A DNA stretch of 64,000 bases, taken from Schistosoma haematobium (Eukaryota > Platyhelminthes > Trematoda > Strigeidida > Schistosomatidae). The notes beneath the pieces were generated by a model that had not been told where the DNA came from, ran no database searches, and saw only the letters and a list, made by a program, of their open reading frames with translations. This document shows, in pieces, positions 12,946-24,628 of the stretch. How positions within the stretch are numbered: position 1 is the stretch's first letter; every line of letters starts with the position of its first letter. The position numbers and the translations under genes are program-made. The stretch spans positions 26,705,809-26,769,808 of the forward strand of contig NC_067197.1 of assembly GCF_000699445.3 (NCBI RefSeq), written 5' to 3'.

Positions 12946-13290
12946 ATGATTTTTATTTTCGTATGCTCTCGGTAGTAAATATTTCTTGGTGAAGAACTTA
13001 ATAAATTATTAATGGCAGTAAAGAACTTTACATTTCTTTGTCTACTGTTTATGTCTTCGGCTTATCTTTTGTACTAGTACAGCAATCCCATATTCAGCTT
13101 CAACTGTGGTCTGGTATCTAAATGCTCACTCTCGACTCGAATTCCTATGGTTCGACTCCTGGGACTTTTTGAGAAATCCTATGCTTGGTCAAAAGTTGTT
13201 CAAATCTTGCCGATTTCCAATGATATTCTAGCTGTCGTCAACTTGTGAATAAAAATAGATGTATCAGCCATTAGATGAGCGCTTTACTTA

Positions 13291-13292
<2 letters not shown>

Positions 13293-13330
<38 letters not shown>
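13293..13330. repeat. (AT)n microsatellite
   Basis: About 19 uninterrupted AT units. Confidence 0.95.
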
Positions 13331-13332
<2 letters not shown>

Positions 13333-13334
13333 GA

Positions 13335-14734
13335 AGTCCTCAAGATTTCGTATGATTTCATTCAAGGTCACATATTGAGAATGTAAAGGAAAACTAGAAG
13401 AACATAAGCAGAATTCCTAGGGATAGAAAAGTGAAGTAAAATATTTTGTTCATATATTTGAATGTTTTATTTTGTACCTGGGTAAATGTTACATCTAATA
13501 TTTTAAATTTGCTTCAATCAACTATTCTTATATGCTAATAACATGATTTCAGCTTGTGAGTTTAATATAAAGCTCAGAAAACAAATAGATAATAAACACT
13601 TTGGAATTGAAATTGAATTATGACAATGGCTGGTATACTTTCTTTTTTATCTTTTCACCGAATAAATGATGGATGATTAGATTGGGGTTTATGGATCAAA
13701 TGTATGTAAGATGAGAAATTTCAATAGAGAATTTCGCTACATAACATTTTATATACAAGTGTACAGCGTTGAAGAGAGTATTTATTGTTGCTATTATCGT
13801 TTTCATTATTAATCTTACATTATGACATTAAAACTAATAACATCCTTGATAAAATACCCTTCATAATGATGTAGTCAAATTCTGGAAAAAATATTACTTC
13901 CTGTTGGTCTACCACAATTACTGAAGGCAAATAATTTGGAAAAATGAACAAGTACTACCATGAAATCAATAGAAAGGTCTACTCATATGGAAGTTTTTAA
14001 ACAAGTAATCTGACAGATATAGTGTATTAAACTTTCATAGGCTAAATAATACTTATTTGATGGATTTTAACAAACACAAGCATTAAGTCTAAAGATTTAA
14101 TAATATTCTTATTTGTGTGCCGAAGTTTATTTGAAGTTAGGTATTTTAAGTCTATTAACTTCATAACACTCAATATTTTTATATCAACATCTTGAACTCA
14201 ATATGAATCAATCAAGACAAGTTTTATCACTGAATTGAGCTCAGCTGTTAGGATCATCGGGAATCAAGAACCACTAGTAAGAAAACTCGTATTATTTTAA
14301 AACTGTATGAAGCCATAGCCGCAATTAGAATAAAGAACAGGATTTCTAGTTTAAACGGTAGGGTCTATACTATTCATACAAAGTTAGAGGTCAATTACAT
14401 ATTCAGTATTATTCAGTTTTAAGAAAAGTTCATCAAAGTTCTAGTGGACAGCAGAGATCTAAATAGTGAAACGGTTAATAAAATATGACAAACGATCAGG
14501 GACGCGCTATTTCATATTCGATCCAAAATTTTAAACATAAATCATATGGCTCCGGCCTAGTAAAATCATTTCAAAATAAACTATCACTTTGTAATAAGCT
14601 CTTTAAAGTTCAAAGTTATTGGTCACTAGTTTTTACTGTTTTTTGAGTATCAATTATGAAAATAAAAGAGAGGCTACATCTGATGAGTTAAAAAGCATCT
14701 ATGAATAATTGTATATATTCATATTAAAACACAA
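13335..14734. other. Putative first intron of the GPCR gene
   Basis: Follows the receptor splice donor on the minus strand. No acceptor/exon pair with TM3 features was found, so the intron probably extends left, perhaps beyond the window. Confidence 0.35.
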
Positions 14735-14740
14735 ACCTAC
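14735..14740 (-). promoter_or_regulatory. Splice donor of the GPCR exon
   Basis: GTAGGT immediately follows the last in-frame codons of the receptor exon, and the reading frame closes just inside the putative intron. A class A receptor broken in the middle of TM2 needs a splice here, which supports the call. Confidence 0.6.
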
Positions 14741-15165
14741 CTAACCAAACCAGATGGCATATAACTAATTAATGTAATTGCATCAGCTAATGACATTGCA
14801 ATCATATAAGCATAAGCAGCTCCTGAAAATTGTGGTCTACAAAATATAATCACATTCAATATATTCAATATAAATCCAATAAAACAAATTATAGGTTGAA
14901 TATAAAAATAAATAATAAATTCTGTTAAGGAAATTGAACAATCATTAAACCTTTTATTATTTAATTGATCACTATCATTAAGTAATAATGTTAAGTTCAA
15001 TAAAGTTTTTTCTTGATGTTCATTATTAGTTGTATTTATAGGGTTATCAGTATTTGCATGACAGCATAGTAACAATAAAATTGTCACATATGATATTATA
15101 TCTTTATTAGGCTGAAAATTTAAACTATGAATTTTATATCCAGCTAATAAAGTTGTTAAAGTCAT
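14741..15165 (-). CDS. Class A (rhodopsin-like) GPCR, first coding exon
   Basis: This exon encodes the N-terminal 141 residues of a seven-transmembrane receptor expected at the plasma membrane, probably for a neuropeptide-type ligand. Visible: a hydrophobic stretch at residues 23-35; Asn-glycosylation sequons at N44, N57 and N63; TM1 at about 83-108 containing the G-x-x-x-N signature (G97, N101); a short intracellular loop (RPQFSG); and TM2 from about 118 with the S-L-A-D motif (D128 is the conserved TM2 Asp). The start is the first ATG after an in-frame TAG 15 bases upstream. Reading stops one codon past a GTAGGT splice donor at 14740-14735, so the exon ends in TM2 and the gene continues leftward. 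I found no TM3-TM7 exons in the window. The loop/TM2 pattern is reminiscent of FMRFamide-type peptide receptors, but the ligand class is a guess. GPCR assignment is fairly secure; subfamily is not. Confidence 0.8.
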
Positions 15166-15179
15166 AACAACTCTAATCT

Positions 15180-16185
15180 ATTTTGAATAAGTTGCTATGT
15201 AAGATGAATATGTATAGGATTATAAGTCATAATATAATAGAATGCATAAATTGGATTTATAGAAGATGTTAATTTGATTTAAAGACCATAGATACCATTT
15301 CCTATATCTTTTTTTAAAAATTAATTTTATTCCATATGTTTTAGGATAATATGGAAACTTTAGCAACCGTATTATTGGTTATTTCCGAACTGTCATCTTA
15401 TCATCAAGTAACCAATCATACTTAAGTAAACTTGAAAAAGATAAAACAAATAAATTATTCGTCCATATTAAATGAATTTTTATTGTCTTTTTATAGATCA
15501 AAATATTACAAAACATTTGATCAGGTTTATTTAAGATTAAACTACCTTGGTATAGCCATAAAAGATTTTGAAAAATGTGCTCCTGTATGTGTGTGATAAG
15601 GAACTAACTAATGAATTAAGTACCTTAAATACGTTGTCAGTAGGAAGGAATGACCTCGATTAAGTCAGTCAATCAGTGGCAACTATATATGTGGAGTGAC
15701 TTAATTTATAACAAATAAAGTCTTGGTTTATAGTTGTTTTTAAATTGTCGTTCAGGACAAGACGACTACAAGCATTTAGAATTCGAAACTTTTAAGCAAC
15801 ACTGAATAAGAGGTTCGGTAATTCACGATCAACTAAACTAGGTGTAGCACAGCCATGAACAAATGACATTATATCGTCTTAGTACTGAATCGTCTAGATA
15901 AACTGTTGTAAAAAATATTAAATTATGAAATTTGATGATACTGTGAGGGACCTTGAGTGTATACATCTGAGTACAAGTAAATAACGGTGTTGAGAATCTC
16001 TAATGTTTTCTGGTTTCACTGACGTCTACAGCTGATACTGATTCATCATAATAACAGGTTTTTTTTTTACCATGAACAATGATTCTAAGTTGTTTTACGG
16101 GGACTAATATGTGATGCAAGAGAAAATAAATAGTTCATCTTGAACATTTGAGATGGTTAGTATAGTGAAAATAGGTTACATAATA
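15180..16185. other. Upstream flank of the GPCR exon
   Basis: Would hold the 5' UTR or promoter. No clear TATA/initiator pair stands out in this AT-rich DNA. A short LINE-like relic lies near 15625-15690. Confidence 0.3.
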
Positions 16186-16189
16186 CATT

Positions 16190-16425
16190 TGTGGATTGGT
16201 TGAGGTTAGACATTAAGACCGTTGGATGCTGGTTCAGTGGTCTAGAGGTTAAGCGTTCGTGTGCTAGACTGAAGGCCCTGGGTTCGAATCCCGCGAGCGG
16301 GTTTTGTGGATACGAACTGCTGAGGAGTCCCACGATAGGATAAAACGGTCGCCCGGTGCTCCCTGGTTTCAATTGATGGTCTAACATCAATCAGTTCATG
16401 ATCTCAATCATAATACATTTGTTAT
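16190..16425 (+). mobile_element. Family B retroposon, 5'-truncated
   Basis: Contains the tRNA-like head (A-box-like block near 16238, B box GGTTCGAATCC at 16281-16291), a hammerhead with intact CUGAGGA but AAAA in place of GAAA (so dead), and a shortened tail. Confidence 0.7.
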
Positions 16426-17216
16426 TGTTTTTTGAAAATCAAGAGTAAAAAACCTGAATCTTCATACTCTCTAATCATCTTTAAAGATCTGACTTTAAAA
16501 CAATCATGAAAAATACCTGGCTTAAAACGTTTATTTGTTTTACGTACAACTGTATTTGCGAATGTTGTAGTAAATGGATCTTTTCAGCTTTGTTTATTTG
16601 AAGTTACTTCAAATCATAGGCAGAGTTTAGCTGAACAAATGTGAAAAATGAAGGGGCTATTGACCTTTGTTTCATCCTAACACGAAACTCCATAATAATA
16701 AGCACCCATGGCCTTGTCAAAAGCACACGTTTTAATTTGGAATTATTGAGTTTAGACCCAACTCTTCATTCCTCAAACTTAAGTCATTTAACGATACTGC
16801 ATGATCATCGTCCATCACAATCGTTTGTGATACCAGATATTTTGAACTCCAGAGGTCTCAGATTCCCTCTGCAACTGCATTCTTGTTTAAATTGATTACT
16901 AGTGAGCACATGTTACAAAATAACATTATATATAAATGAAAATTATCTAATGACTGAATTAAATAAATATTTCCCCTTAAAATATATTTGTCATGTTAGT
17001 TTGAAGAGGTTAAGTTTATTTGAAAATAAGACAAAGACAACTGTTTAATCACTAAACTATTCATAAAATATACAACTAGATCATTTACTTTAATACTCTT
17101 TGTCCTTAAATATTCTATGTAATTTTTTTAAATTTATGAAACGGCTTTTTACCATTTTGTTTGGACAGTATCAGCTGTCAGCATACAAATAAAAAAGAAA
17201 TCATATTTTAATCTAA

Positions 17217-17285
17217 AGCAATTAGTCCGTTTTATAAATTTCGATAGAGCAATTAGAAGACGGAGTTGATCTTGTTTTGTCCTCT
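17217..17285 (+). mobile_element. Family E terminal-repeat fragment
   Basis: About 60 bp matching the outer part of the family E repeat arms seen at 4966 and 31285 (shared block near GGAGTTGATCTT). Confidence 0.5.
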
Positions 17286-17774
17286 ATATTAAATAGCATC
17301 ATTTTGACCTCATTCCTCCTAAGTCATTGTTATTCCAGTGACTTTGATTCGTAACAGAAAAATATGTTTTTGAAACATTCTTTAAAACAAAATACATGTT
17401 TATATAAGCAGATGTTTTTGAAACTGATTGATTAATTAAGTTCTGATAATATGATGAATAGAAGTTTACTCGCTACTCTTTCAACATTATTAATTTAGTT
17501 ACGATTTTAGCATCATCAGAAAACAGTTAATGAAATAAAGTTTAAAAAACGACGTGAATAGAGATGATAGTGTCATCATAAGATTTAATGAATAATATAT
17601 TACTGAAAACAAATCAACCGGAGTATATATGACTACCTTCAATGACATAAGGATTGTGAGAACTAAATCATTTTATATTTGAGGAACCTAATGAAAACAT
17701 AACATGATATGACAAATCAAGTAAGAACTTACAAAATGAGATACATTTAAAAACCTATCCAATTTTCATTCGGA

Positions 17775-18322
17775 ATTGTTTTGCTTGAATCTTCCCATTG
17801 AGGTTTAAGACTGCAATTGATCAGTCTCTTATTGACATATGTGCATACTGTGCGTATTGCCTCGATATTGCCTTAATTCACAAGCTTTTTGTAAGCAATG
17901 ATGGATAGTGGCTACAAGTGAAATCCAGGACGCGCACTTCGTTCTATTTGGGACTTGTCAGATGGATGTACCTGCATCTCAGAGTTGACTTTCACTCTGG
18001 GACCCGAACCCAGTACCATTTACTTCAAACGCTATCACGTTACTCACTCAGCCACAAAATGATCAATTACAGTCTTAAACTTCAATGGGAAGATTCAAGC
18101 AAAACAATAGCAAGTGAATTTAAATTGACTCCATTGAACAAACACGTGGTTATCAGGACTCAGTAGCTGAGTGAATAACGCGATGACTTTTGAAGCGAAT
18201 GGTACTGGGTTCGAGTCTCAGAGTGAGCATCAACTCTGAGATGCAGGTATATGCAGTTGACGAGTCCCAAATAGGAAGAAGTGCGCGTCCTGGATTTCAC
18301 TTGTAGCCACTATCCGTGTTTG
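17775..18322. mobile_element. Inverted head-to-head dimer of Sm-alpha-like retroposons (family A)
   Basis: A minus-strand unit (17775-18058: tail, ribozyme, tRNA-like head) is joined to a plus-strand unit (about 18059-18322: tail piece, tRNA-like head with B box GGTTCGAGTC at 18208-18217, ribozyme). The whole composite is the reverse complement of 47880-48441, including the join. Both ribozymes are inactivated: GAAG replaces GAAA in both, the minus copy also has G8 changed, and the plus copy has C3 changed to U. Confidence 0.75.
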
Positions 18323-18324
18323 CC

Positions 18325-19534
18325 TAACCAATTTTCTTTGTAAAATCAAATATAAATTTAAAATGTAAAAATCGAAAGCAATTTCATAGCTCATAACACC
18401 ATTCGGTCATAAAGAACTAGCAAATGAATTATATGATACATCTAAAATAAATCATTACGTTGAAAATTGATTATCATATCTCACATAACATAAATTATTC
18501 TTTAGAATACGTATAATACATATTTCAACTTTAGTTAATTTTGCCATTATCGAGATCTTGAACAATGCGAATAAACTTAGTGTCCTTAATCACGCTTATT
18601 CTGTTAAACAAATTTCCAATTGGACTAAAATGCAACGTATGTAGCAATAAGAACTCAGTTCTTTGTGCAGACATTCAGTACAAATATATTATCAAGTGTT
18701 AAGTTAGGTCATAAAATCGATCTTAATGCTGCACGTTTTGGTCTTGTATAAAAGTTGTCTAGGGCGAATGAATGGGTTTACTGAAGCCTTAGCCATACGA
18801 AGATTCAAACTCCTTATATGTGTTTAAATATAATAAAAACTTGCATTAAAATGAACCTGAAAATGTTGAGTTATTGTCCGAAATGGTTTGTTTGGCTTTC
18901 CCCTATTATTTTTATTTCTTACCTACCAGTTTCCTCGGTTGACGTTCATTTTCGAAAACCCTGAAAGTCTTTAATCGTTGGACACTTTAACTACATAGTT
19001 GACTCAGATCTTAGAATCTTCTGGAGGTTTCAGTTTCGCCTCTTTTTAGACACTTTACATTTGGAAGACAAATAAAATTGGAGAGAGCTAACTATGGTAA
19101 ATTAAGAGGATAATCCAGTATAGTGATTAAAATGAGGGCCAGAAACATGTATACAACCAATCCCGAATTTGAAAGCTGTCCGTCTTGATCTAGAGACCCT
19201 CCATCATTACCACATACAGTTTGCTGATTAAGGAGTGAAAACTATGGTCAAACTGTTTGAAGGTGATATGCACTTAAGTATATTGCATTTAGTCATTCGT
19301 CGCGTAAAGTCGAAACTTGATGACCTTAGTAGCTTAAATTGGATATTTATTGAATAGGCTATGGATACGTAAATTTAAGGTGTATTTAATTCAACCATTT
19401 GTCCGTGTAAGAACATACACCTAAATTAAGATCACCAATAATGAAGGACAATAAATTATGGAATCAAGTGGCTTTATTGATAGTTATTATATACAGATTA
19501 TCTACTCTATCTTGTAGATTATAAATTTCTATGG
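18325..19534. other. No feature seen
   Basis: AT-rich. The 18755-18830 block resembles the PLE-derived internal sequence near 5235 and 46780 but is too short to assign. 16430-17215 and 20016-21210 also hold nothing else. Confidence 0.4.
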
Positions 19535-19539
19535 AAGTT

Positions 19540-20010
19540 TGTTATAACCCAAAGCCGCCGATCAGAAGCAGAGAATTATCGATCGGATCAAGGACGCGTA
19601 AAACACGTGCGAGCAGCGTAAAGTCCTGATTGGTCCTGCTTCCCGCCTAGCCCAGCCAGTTAAGTCCAGAACACCAGTCTCAGCCTCTGCAATATGAATC
19701 ATTATATTTCAAACATACTGAGTTTATATACCAATCAAACAGACCACATCGTACCATAAAATAGAAAATAACATTTGTACAATTATGGCCAAATGTGGCT
19801 GTGAATGTGGGAGGCAGTGACTAATAGACAAGGCATAATTCAAGAATGGTAAAACGTATAATAATGGTTCATAGGTCTAAATAAAATTTATAATAAGAGG
19901 GATATGAATAGTTTAGTTAATTAACAATTATACGATAAAAATATACGTTTATTACTGGTCCATAAAAGGAGCCCAAAATTACCATTCATTATTTTTATCG
20001 GGACCTAACA
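19540..20010 (-). mobile_element. Solo LTR (471 bp) with 5-bp target duplication
   Basis: Starts TGTTA and ends TAACA, perfect inverted termini, and is flanked by AAGTT on both sides (19535-19539 and 20011-20015). On the minus strand a GGTATATAAA box (around 19715-19725) would serve as the LTR promoter, which sets the orientation. A diverged relative lies at 24151-24628. No internal retrotransposon coding region is present, as expected after LTR-LTR recombination. Confidence 0.85.
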
Positions 20011-20704
20011 AAGTTAACTTCCATTAAGTATCAATTTTGTATAAATATGTTACAACTTACGAACTAAAAATCAAACGTTCATTCATGCTCACGGTACATC
20101 TCTCAATGGTTCGAAGAATTAAAATTATCGACAAAAATATAATTTTTTTCTTAGTTTAACTTACATCAATTCCTTTCTCAACCTCACAAGACTACTGGGC
20201 TAAAATCAAAATTAACTGTCACAGTTTTTGAAATCTTCAAATCAAATATTCACATTGAATAGGAATGCAATAAATAAGGTTAGTGTGTTGTTTCAATGAA
20301 CTAATGATTCCTTGGTACTTGTTTAATGCTTGATTTCGAATTCCAAATACAGTACATTCGTTTGTGCTTATCTAGTACTTCTTGATCCGATTACATTATT
20401 TCTGGGATTCTTAGTTTATACTACAATTCAAATACTTCTAATTATCACAGTTAGTCAAATAATAGATGAAAAAGCTAATGTATTTCAAATAGCATCTTTA
20501 CCTACCATAATTATTTGATTATATGAATTAATAACGGATTATTCGTGTTCTCAACTCCTTAAAATTCATATAAATCAATGTTCAACATACATAAATCAGA
20601 AAATGATTGATTAAAACATTATGCAACTAAATTTGTCGAATACAACCTTGTCTACAAAACATTCAAAAGTTGACATGATGTCAGATAATCATACTTAATG
20701 AAAA

Positions 20705-20754
20705 TGATTAATTAATTAATTAATTGACTAATTAATTAGTTAATTAATTAATGT
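20705..20754. repeat. (TTAA)n simple repeat
   Basis: Imperfect tandem TTAA array with GACTAATTAATTAGTT in the middle, forming a near-palindrome. Confidence 0.85.
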
Positions 20755-21052
20755 ATATACATATGGATGTCACATTATTTTTATTTGGGTTTCCATTAAC
20801 CTAATTAATGTTATTTTCAAAAAAGACAAAGAAAATGTCATTTAATAAAAGATCTTTATAAATGCTATTAGTTTTAATGAAGTAATATTTTGAAGATGAT
20901 GATGATGATATCTATCCATAAAACAAGTTGTAACACATTCTTTGTGTTACTTCTACTTATAATTATCTTGTTTTTTCCGGTTGTATTCTTCTTTTAGTTC
21001 TTTGTTAATGTTTTGTTATACTACTTTTCTGATCTATTTTATGACATTGTGA

Positions 21053-21073
21053 ATATATATATATATATATATA
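21053..21073. repeat. (AT)n microsatellite
   Basis: Short AT array. Confidence 0.9.
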
Positions 21074-21214
21074 CGGATATAAAAATGGTTGTTCATTCAA
21101 TCAATCTTTATGGATTAGTATGGTATATGATTTAGTCAAATTTTGATAACCCTTTAGTGTCATATTTAATAAATTTAAACTTTATCAATGAACATAAACA
21201 AATAAGAGTCATTT

Positions 21215-21452
21215 ATTTCACAATTGATTAATCACTGGGTGGTGATCATGTGTTTCAAGTTCTTATTGGTGCAGATCAGATACTATCGACCAAGTTGTAA
21301 TGTGGCCACTAGTCTAGGTGACTAGACACAGGATCGAATCCGTCAAGGAGCACTAGTTCCCTCAAGATTACAGGTACACCTAGCTGACGAGTGATAAGTA
21401 GCACGAAACCTGAGTCTAGGGTTTCCTATCGACTACCTTCAACCACCAACTA
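21215..21452 (+). mobile_element. Family C hammerhead retroposon with reversed tail
   Basis: The left part (21215-21310) is the reverse complement of the family C tail. It is joined to a plus-strand piece beginning inside the tRNA-like segment (GATCGAATCC at 21333-21342) and running through the ribozyme to the CAACCACC end. Thus another inverted junction. Confidence 0.65.
21378..21422 (+). ncRNA. Hammerhead ribozyme, family C, intact core
   Basis: CUGACGA (21384-21390), stem II GUG/CAC, GAAA, triplet GUC ending at 21416. Stem II is one pair shorter than consensus and stem I has a mismatch, so it may be weak. Confidence 0.55.
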
Positions 21453-21497
21453 AGAGTCATTTATTTATTTTAAGATACTATTAAATTGCTTGAGATT

Positions 21498-22193
21498 TTA
21501 CATAGTTTTTGGTGGAGTTTTGTTCTCTGAGCTGGATGGTTTGGTCGTGGAGCTTTCATCGTTCTTCTGAACGACATCATCAGCACAAACTTCAAATAGA
21601 AGTGAAGTGTTTGAATTTCTCCATATGTGTTTCAAAGCTTGTTCTGTGCACCTCGGTGTTGATTGGTTCTTATTGACCTTAAATTTGTCATTGTTTATTT
21701 CTTTGTTTTGGTTGTGTCTCCCATTGTTTTGATTTTTGTTCTTATGTTTGTGCATGATTTTCCTGATTGGTTGGTAAAATGGATTGATTTCAATATGCTT
21801 GTTGACTGCTGATTGACCTGAGTGCCAGGCTTCTAAAAATTCTCTGGTGTTTTTGGAATTTCCTCTGTCTAAGATTTCCACATTTTTCCAATCGAATGAG
21901 TGTCCGCAGTTGTCCACGTGTATTGATATAAGTGAGGAGATATCATGGCGTTTGACTGCTAATTGATATTCGTGTAGACGAAGGTCAAGGGGGCGTCCGC
22001 TTTGTCCGATGTAGTGTTTTTCGCAGTTGGCACAATTTATTTTGTAGATGATGTTTGATTTGTTTTCCTTCGTTATTTCATCTTTTGGTTTGCATAGGAG
22101 TTGAAGTTTGTACTGATGATGTCGTTCAGAAGGACGATGAAAACTCCACGACCAAACCATCCAACTCAGAGAACAAAACTCCACCAAAATCAT
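21498..22193 (-). CDS. PLE GIY-YIG endonuclease domain (partial retroelement protein)
   Basis: 231-residue open frame. Residues 1-31 read through the terminal repeat and are not ancestral protein. Residues about 32-190 are a Penelope-type endonuclease: a C-K-P-K-D lead-in, then I-Y-K-I-N-C-x-x-C, the K-H-Y-I-G-Q-S core with following R-P-L-D-x-R-L-H-E, and a downstream H-S-F-D-W block. This nicks DNA to prime reverse transcription in Penelope elements (family knowledge). The Lys/Asn-rich segment at about 150-175 resembles PLE C-termini, and the last 40 residues read into the ribozyme repeat. No in-frame stop or frameshift over the domain, so it is relatively young or constrained. The upstream reverse transcriptase is absent. 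Confidence 0.75.
   Translation of the reverse strand: MILVEFCSLSWMVWSWSFHRPSERHHQYKLQLLCKPKDEITKENKSNIIYKINCANCEKHYIGQSGRPLDLRLHEYQLAVKRHDISSLISIHVDNCGHSFDWKNVEILDRGNSKNTREFLEAWHSGQSAVNKHIEINPFYQPIRKIMHKHKNKNQNNGRHNQNKEINNDKFKVNKNQSTPRCTEQALKHIWRNSNTSLLFEVCADDVVQKNDESSTTKPSSSENKTPPKTM
21545..21588 (-). ncRNA. Hammerhead ribozyme, PLE type (family D), intact core
   Basis: Same structure as the one at 566-609: CUGAUGA, 7-bp stem II, GAAA, AGCU stem III, 5-bp stem I. It lies at the 3' end of the endonuclease-bearing PLE in sense orientation. Confidence 0.6.
22106..22150 (+). ncRNA. Hammerhead ribozyme, PLE type, degenerate
   Basis: CUGAUGA and GAAA are kept, but stem I begins with an A-C mismatch and stem III reads AACU, so pairing is lost. 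Antisense to the endonuclease frame. Confidence 0.45.
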
Positions 22194-22272
22194 CCACCTG
22201 AGCTACAAATCTTCTCCACCATCTCATTTTACATAGTTATTACATATAAAAATCATTTTTAATTAGAATTAA

Positions 22273-22520
22273 TACTGTATTGAATGAGAATACAAATAGT
22301 GGACAGGTCTTAGTAAAATCTGAAAATTATACAGTAAATACTTCATTTGCAAAATGTCAATCAATCGTTTCGGACTTCATTGTTCTTTTGTTTCTACAGT
22401 AATTATACTCTGTTCTCGTTCACTTTTCTTCGATCTTCTTAATTTTCTGCCTCCAGGCATTTCACTTTCAACTGATGGTGCATACTACTTATATCTGTCG
22501 ACATCAGTAGCACACATCAT
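22273..22520. repeat. Dispersed repeat G, long copy
   Basis: Aligns with 45378-45640 over about 250 bp, including TTTGCAAAATGT and the GCATACTACTTA block. No tRNA-like head, ribozyme or open frame. Origin unknown. Confidence 0.45.
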
Positions 22521-23289
22521 AATACTTTCTTAGAAATTCGTTTGAGACTTGTAAATTTGTTTTATGCTAAACGTAAATTTTATAGATTCCAGAAGTATGA
22601 TACAATCTACACTCAAGTATCTTGTTATTTAATTCAAATTCTAGGTATCTGGATACTAGTTATTATAATAAATTCTAAATAGGTGTACTTTACAACTTCT
22701 GTCGATGATTTTGATCATTCTCTCAGAACTTTGTAAATATCGAATAATACTGGATAGATAGTATAGTTAGAACGTTCTAATATATGTGCCTAGGTTTTTT
22801 TAATGACCCAATTAATAAAGCACCCCACATTTTTAAAATAACTTTCAGAGTAGATCAGATCCGTGGTGGTAGGAAACTATTCAAACTATATTGCAATTCA
22901 TCTTAGTTTTCTCCATAAAAAGGCATAAATACTACTTAAGATGAAATAGAATATTTTTAAGAAAAATCTCCAGAAAAAAAGAGTTAAACTGAATAGATTT
23001 CATTTTCATATGTAGCTGTGTTATAAAGCTTATTTTACTATGTGGACACGACACTTGATTGACTGTAACGTCATAAATTCAATTTAAATCTTTTGTATTT
23101 TATTAAGACTTGGAAAGATAGTCATCTAATTCACAAGTCATTTCGGACTTTTATTGGATTCCTTGAAGAGTCTGATAATGAAAATTTTATTTATAATTAT
23201 TGATTATTGTCATTACTGTCAACAAGCCTGGATAAATGCCAACTTAGACATATTTTGTCGCTTCATTTAGCTGCTTACAAATAATCTAG

Positions 23290-23380
23290 GCATACACACA
23301 GCATGCACATATGCCAATAGGAGACTGGTCAATTGCAGTCTTAAACCTCATTGGGAAGATACAAGCCAAACAATACTAAT
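23290..23380 (+). mobile_element. Family A (Sm-alpha-like) tail fragment
   Basis: Matches the family A tail (the TGCACATATG block followed by GCAGTCTTAAAC). Head and ribozyme are missing. Confidence 0.6.
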
Positions 23381-24150
23381 TGTAATCTAGTTATTGTTTA
23401 GATTGTATTTCAGCTCGTGTTTAGCCTGTTACCTTTCCTCATAGAATAGAGAATTTATTCTTGTTCACTGTTTTATTCTTATGAAATTGATAAGTACCAC
23501 CAACTGTTATCTATTTTAAGTTTTATGCTACTGAACATGTTTATAACAATTTTTGCTTGAGACTAAATATCCAGTCAAGATTAACCAAATGCATAATAAT
23601 TATAATAAGCATCAAATTCTAACCAATCCTATAGGGATGTGAATAATACACTCTAAATAGATAATGAATAAATAATTCAGTTACATTCAATTACATTCAG
23701 TCACATACAGTAATGTATGTCTTTATTCAATCGTACCTGAACTTTATTACAATCCTTATATTAAAATTTAGTATTTTTTCCCTTGGCAATCATTCATAAC
23801 AATGTTCCATATTGTTAATGTAAAAATTTTTTTTCAAAGTATTTAGACATTGTCTTATTCTACTGAATGGATTCTAAAAATCAGACTTGTCAAAAAATCT
23901 TTAACATGTAAGATAATGGACTGATTTCGGTTCATAAAATAAAGAACATCTATTACAATGATTTAAAATAAACAAAATTTCATTTAAAAATTACCACGTA
24001 CTGATAGTTAAAAAATGGGAGAAATGTATCATACAGCTAAAAGTTTTATTTATTCAAATATGTTATTCTTTATCAATCATCTAATTTCATTTAGGAAGAA
24101 GAAGGTGTACAACAGGATTGTTATCATTTGTAGACTGTATGCCCTGTTAA

Positions 24151-24628
24151 TGTATAACGATGATGATATCGCCAATTAGAGAACAGTAATTTATCGATCA
24201 GACCAATGACGCATAAAATATGTACGAGCAGTTTAGAGTTCTTATCGGTCCTGCTTATGGCCTAGCCCAGCTTGTTAAGTTCAGAACACCAGTTTCAACC
24301 TCTGCGATATGAATCATTTATTTCAAACATACTGGGCTTATATACCAACCAGACAGACAACATCATACCATAAAATATAAAATAACACGTATACAAGATT
24401 TAGACAAAAGTGGCTGTGGATATGGGAGATAGTAATTGATAGGCCAGGCATAACTCAAGAATGATAAATCGTATAATAGTTAATAAGTCAAAATAAAGCT
24501 TATGATAAGAGGATTACGAATATGAATAGTTCAGTGACTTAACAATTATACGATAAAAATATACGCATAGTATTGATCCATAAATGGATCCCAAAAGTTA
24601 CCATTCTTTATTCTCTTCGGGATATAAA
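24151..24628 (-). mobile_element. Diverged LTR related to 19540-20010
   Basis: Co-linear with the solo LTR over its whole length, including the reversed TATA-type block (around 24340). Ends are eroded and no target duplication is visible, so this is an older insertion. Confidence 0.65.

Larger units (their letters stand above)
21498..22230 (-). mobile_element. Penelope-like element, endonuclease-only copy with inverted ribozyme termini
   Basis: On the minus strand: a tail block (22230-22190), an inverted terminal repeat with an antisense ribozyme, the GIY-YIG endonuclease region, then the sense terminal repeat with an intact ribozyme (21588-21545). The reverse transcriptase part is missing, so the copy is non-autonomous or a deletion derivative. 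Confidence 0.75.

Noticed and set aside
16220..16310. tRNA genes suggested by A- and B-box-like blocks (here and in all A, B and C elements)
   Set aside because: Acceptor and anticodon stems do not form and each block is embedded in a dispersed retroposon, so they are tRNA-derived heads rather than tRNA genes.
16641..16895. 84-codon plus-strand frame
   Set aside because: No motif, no splice context and ordinary AT-rich composition; likely chance.
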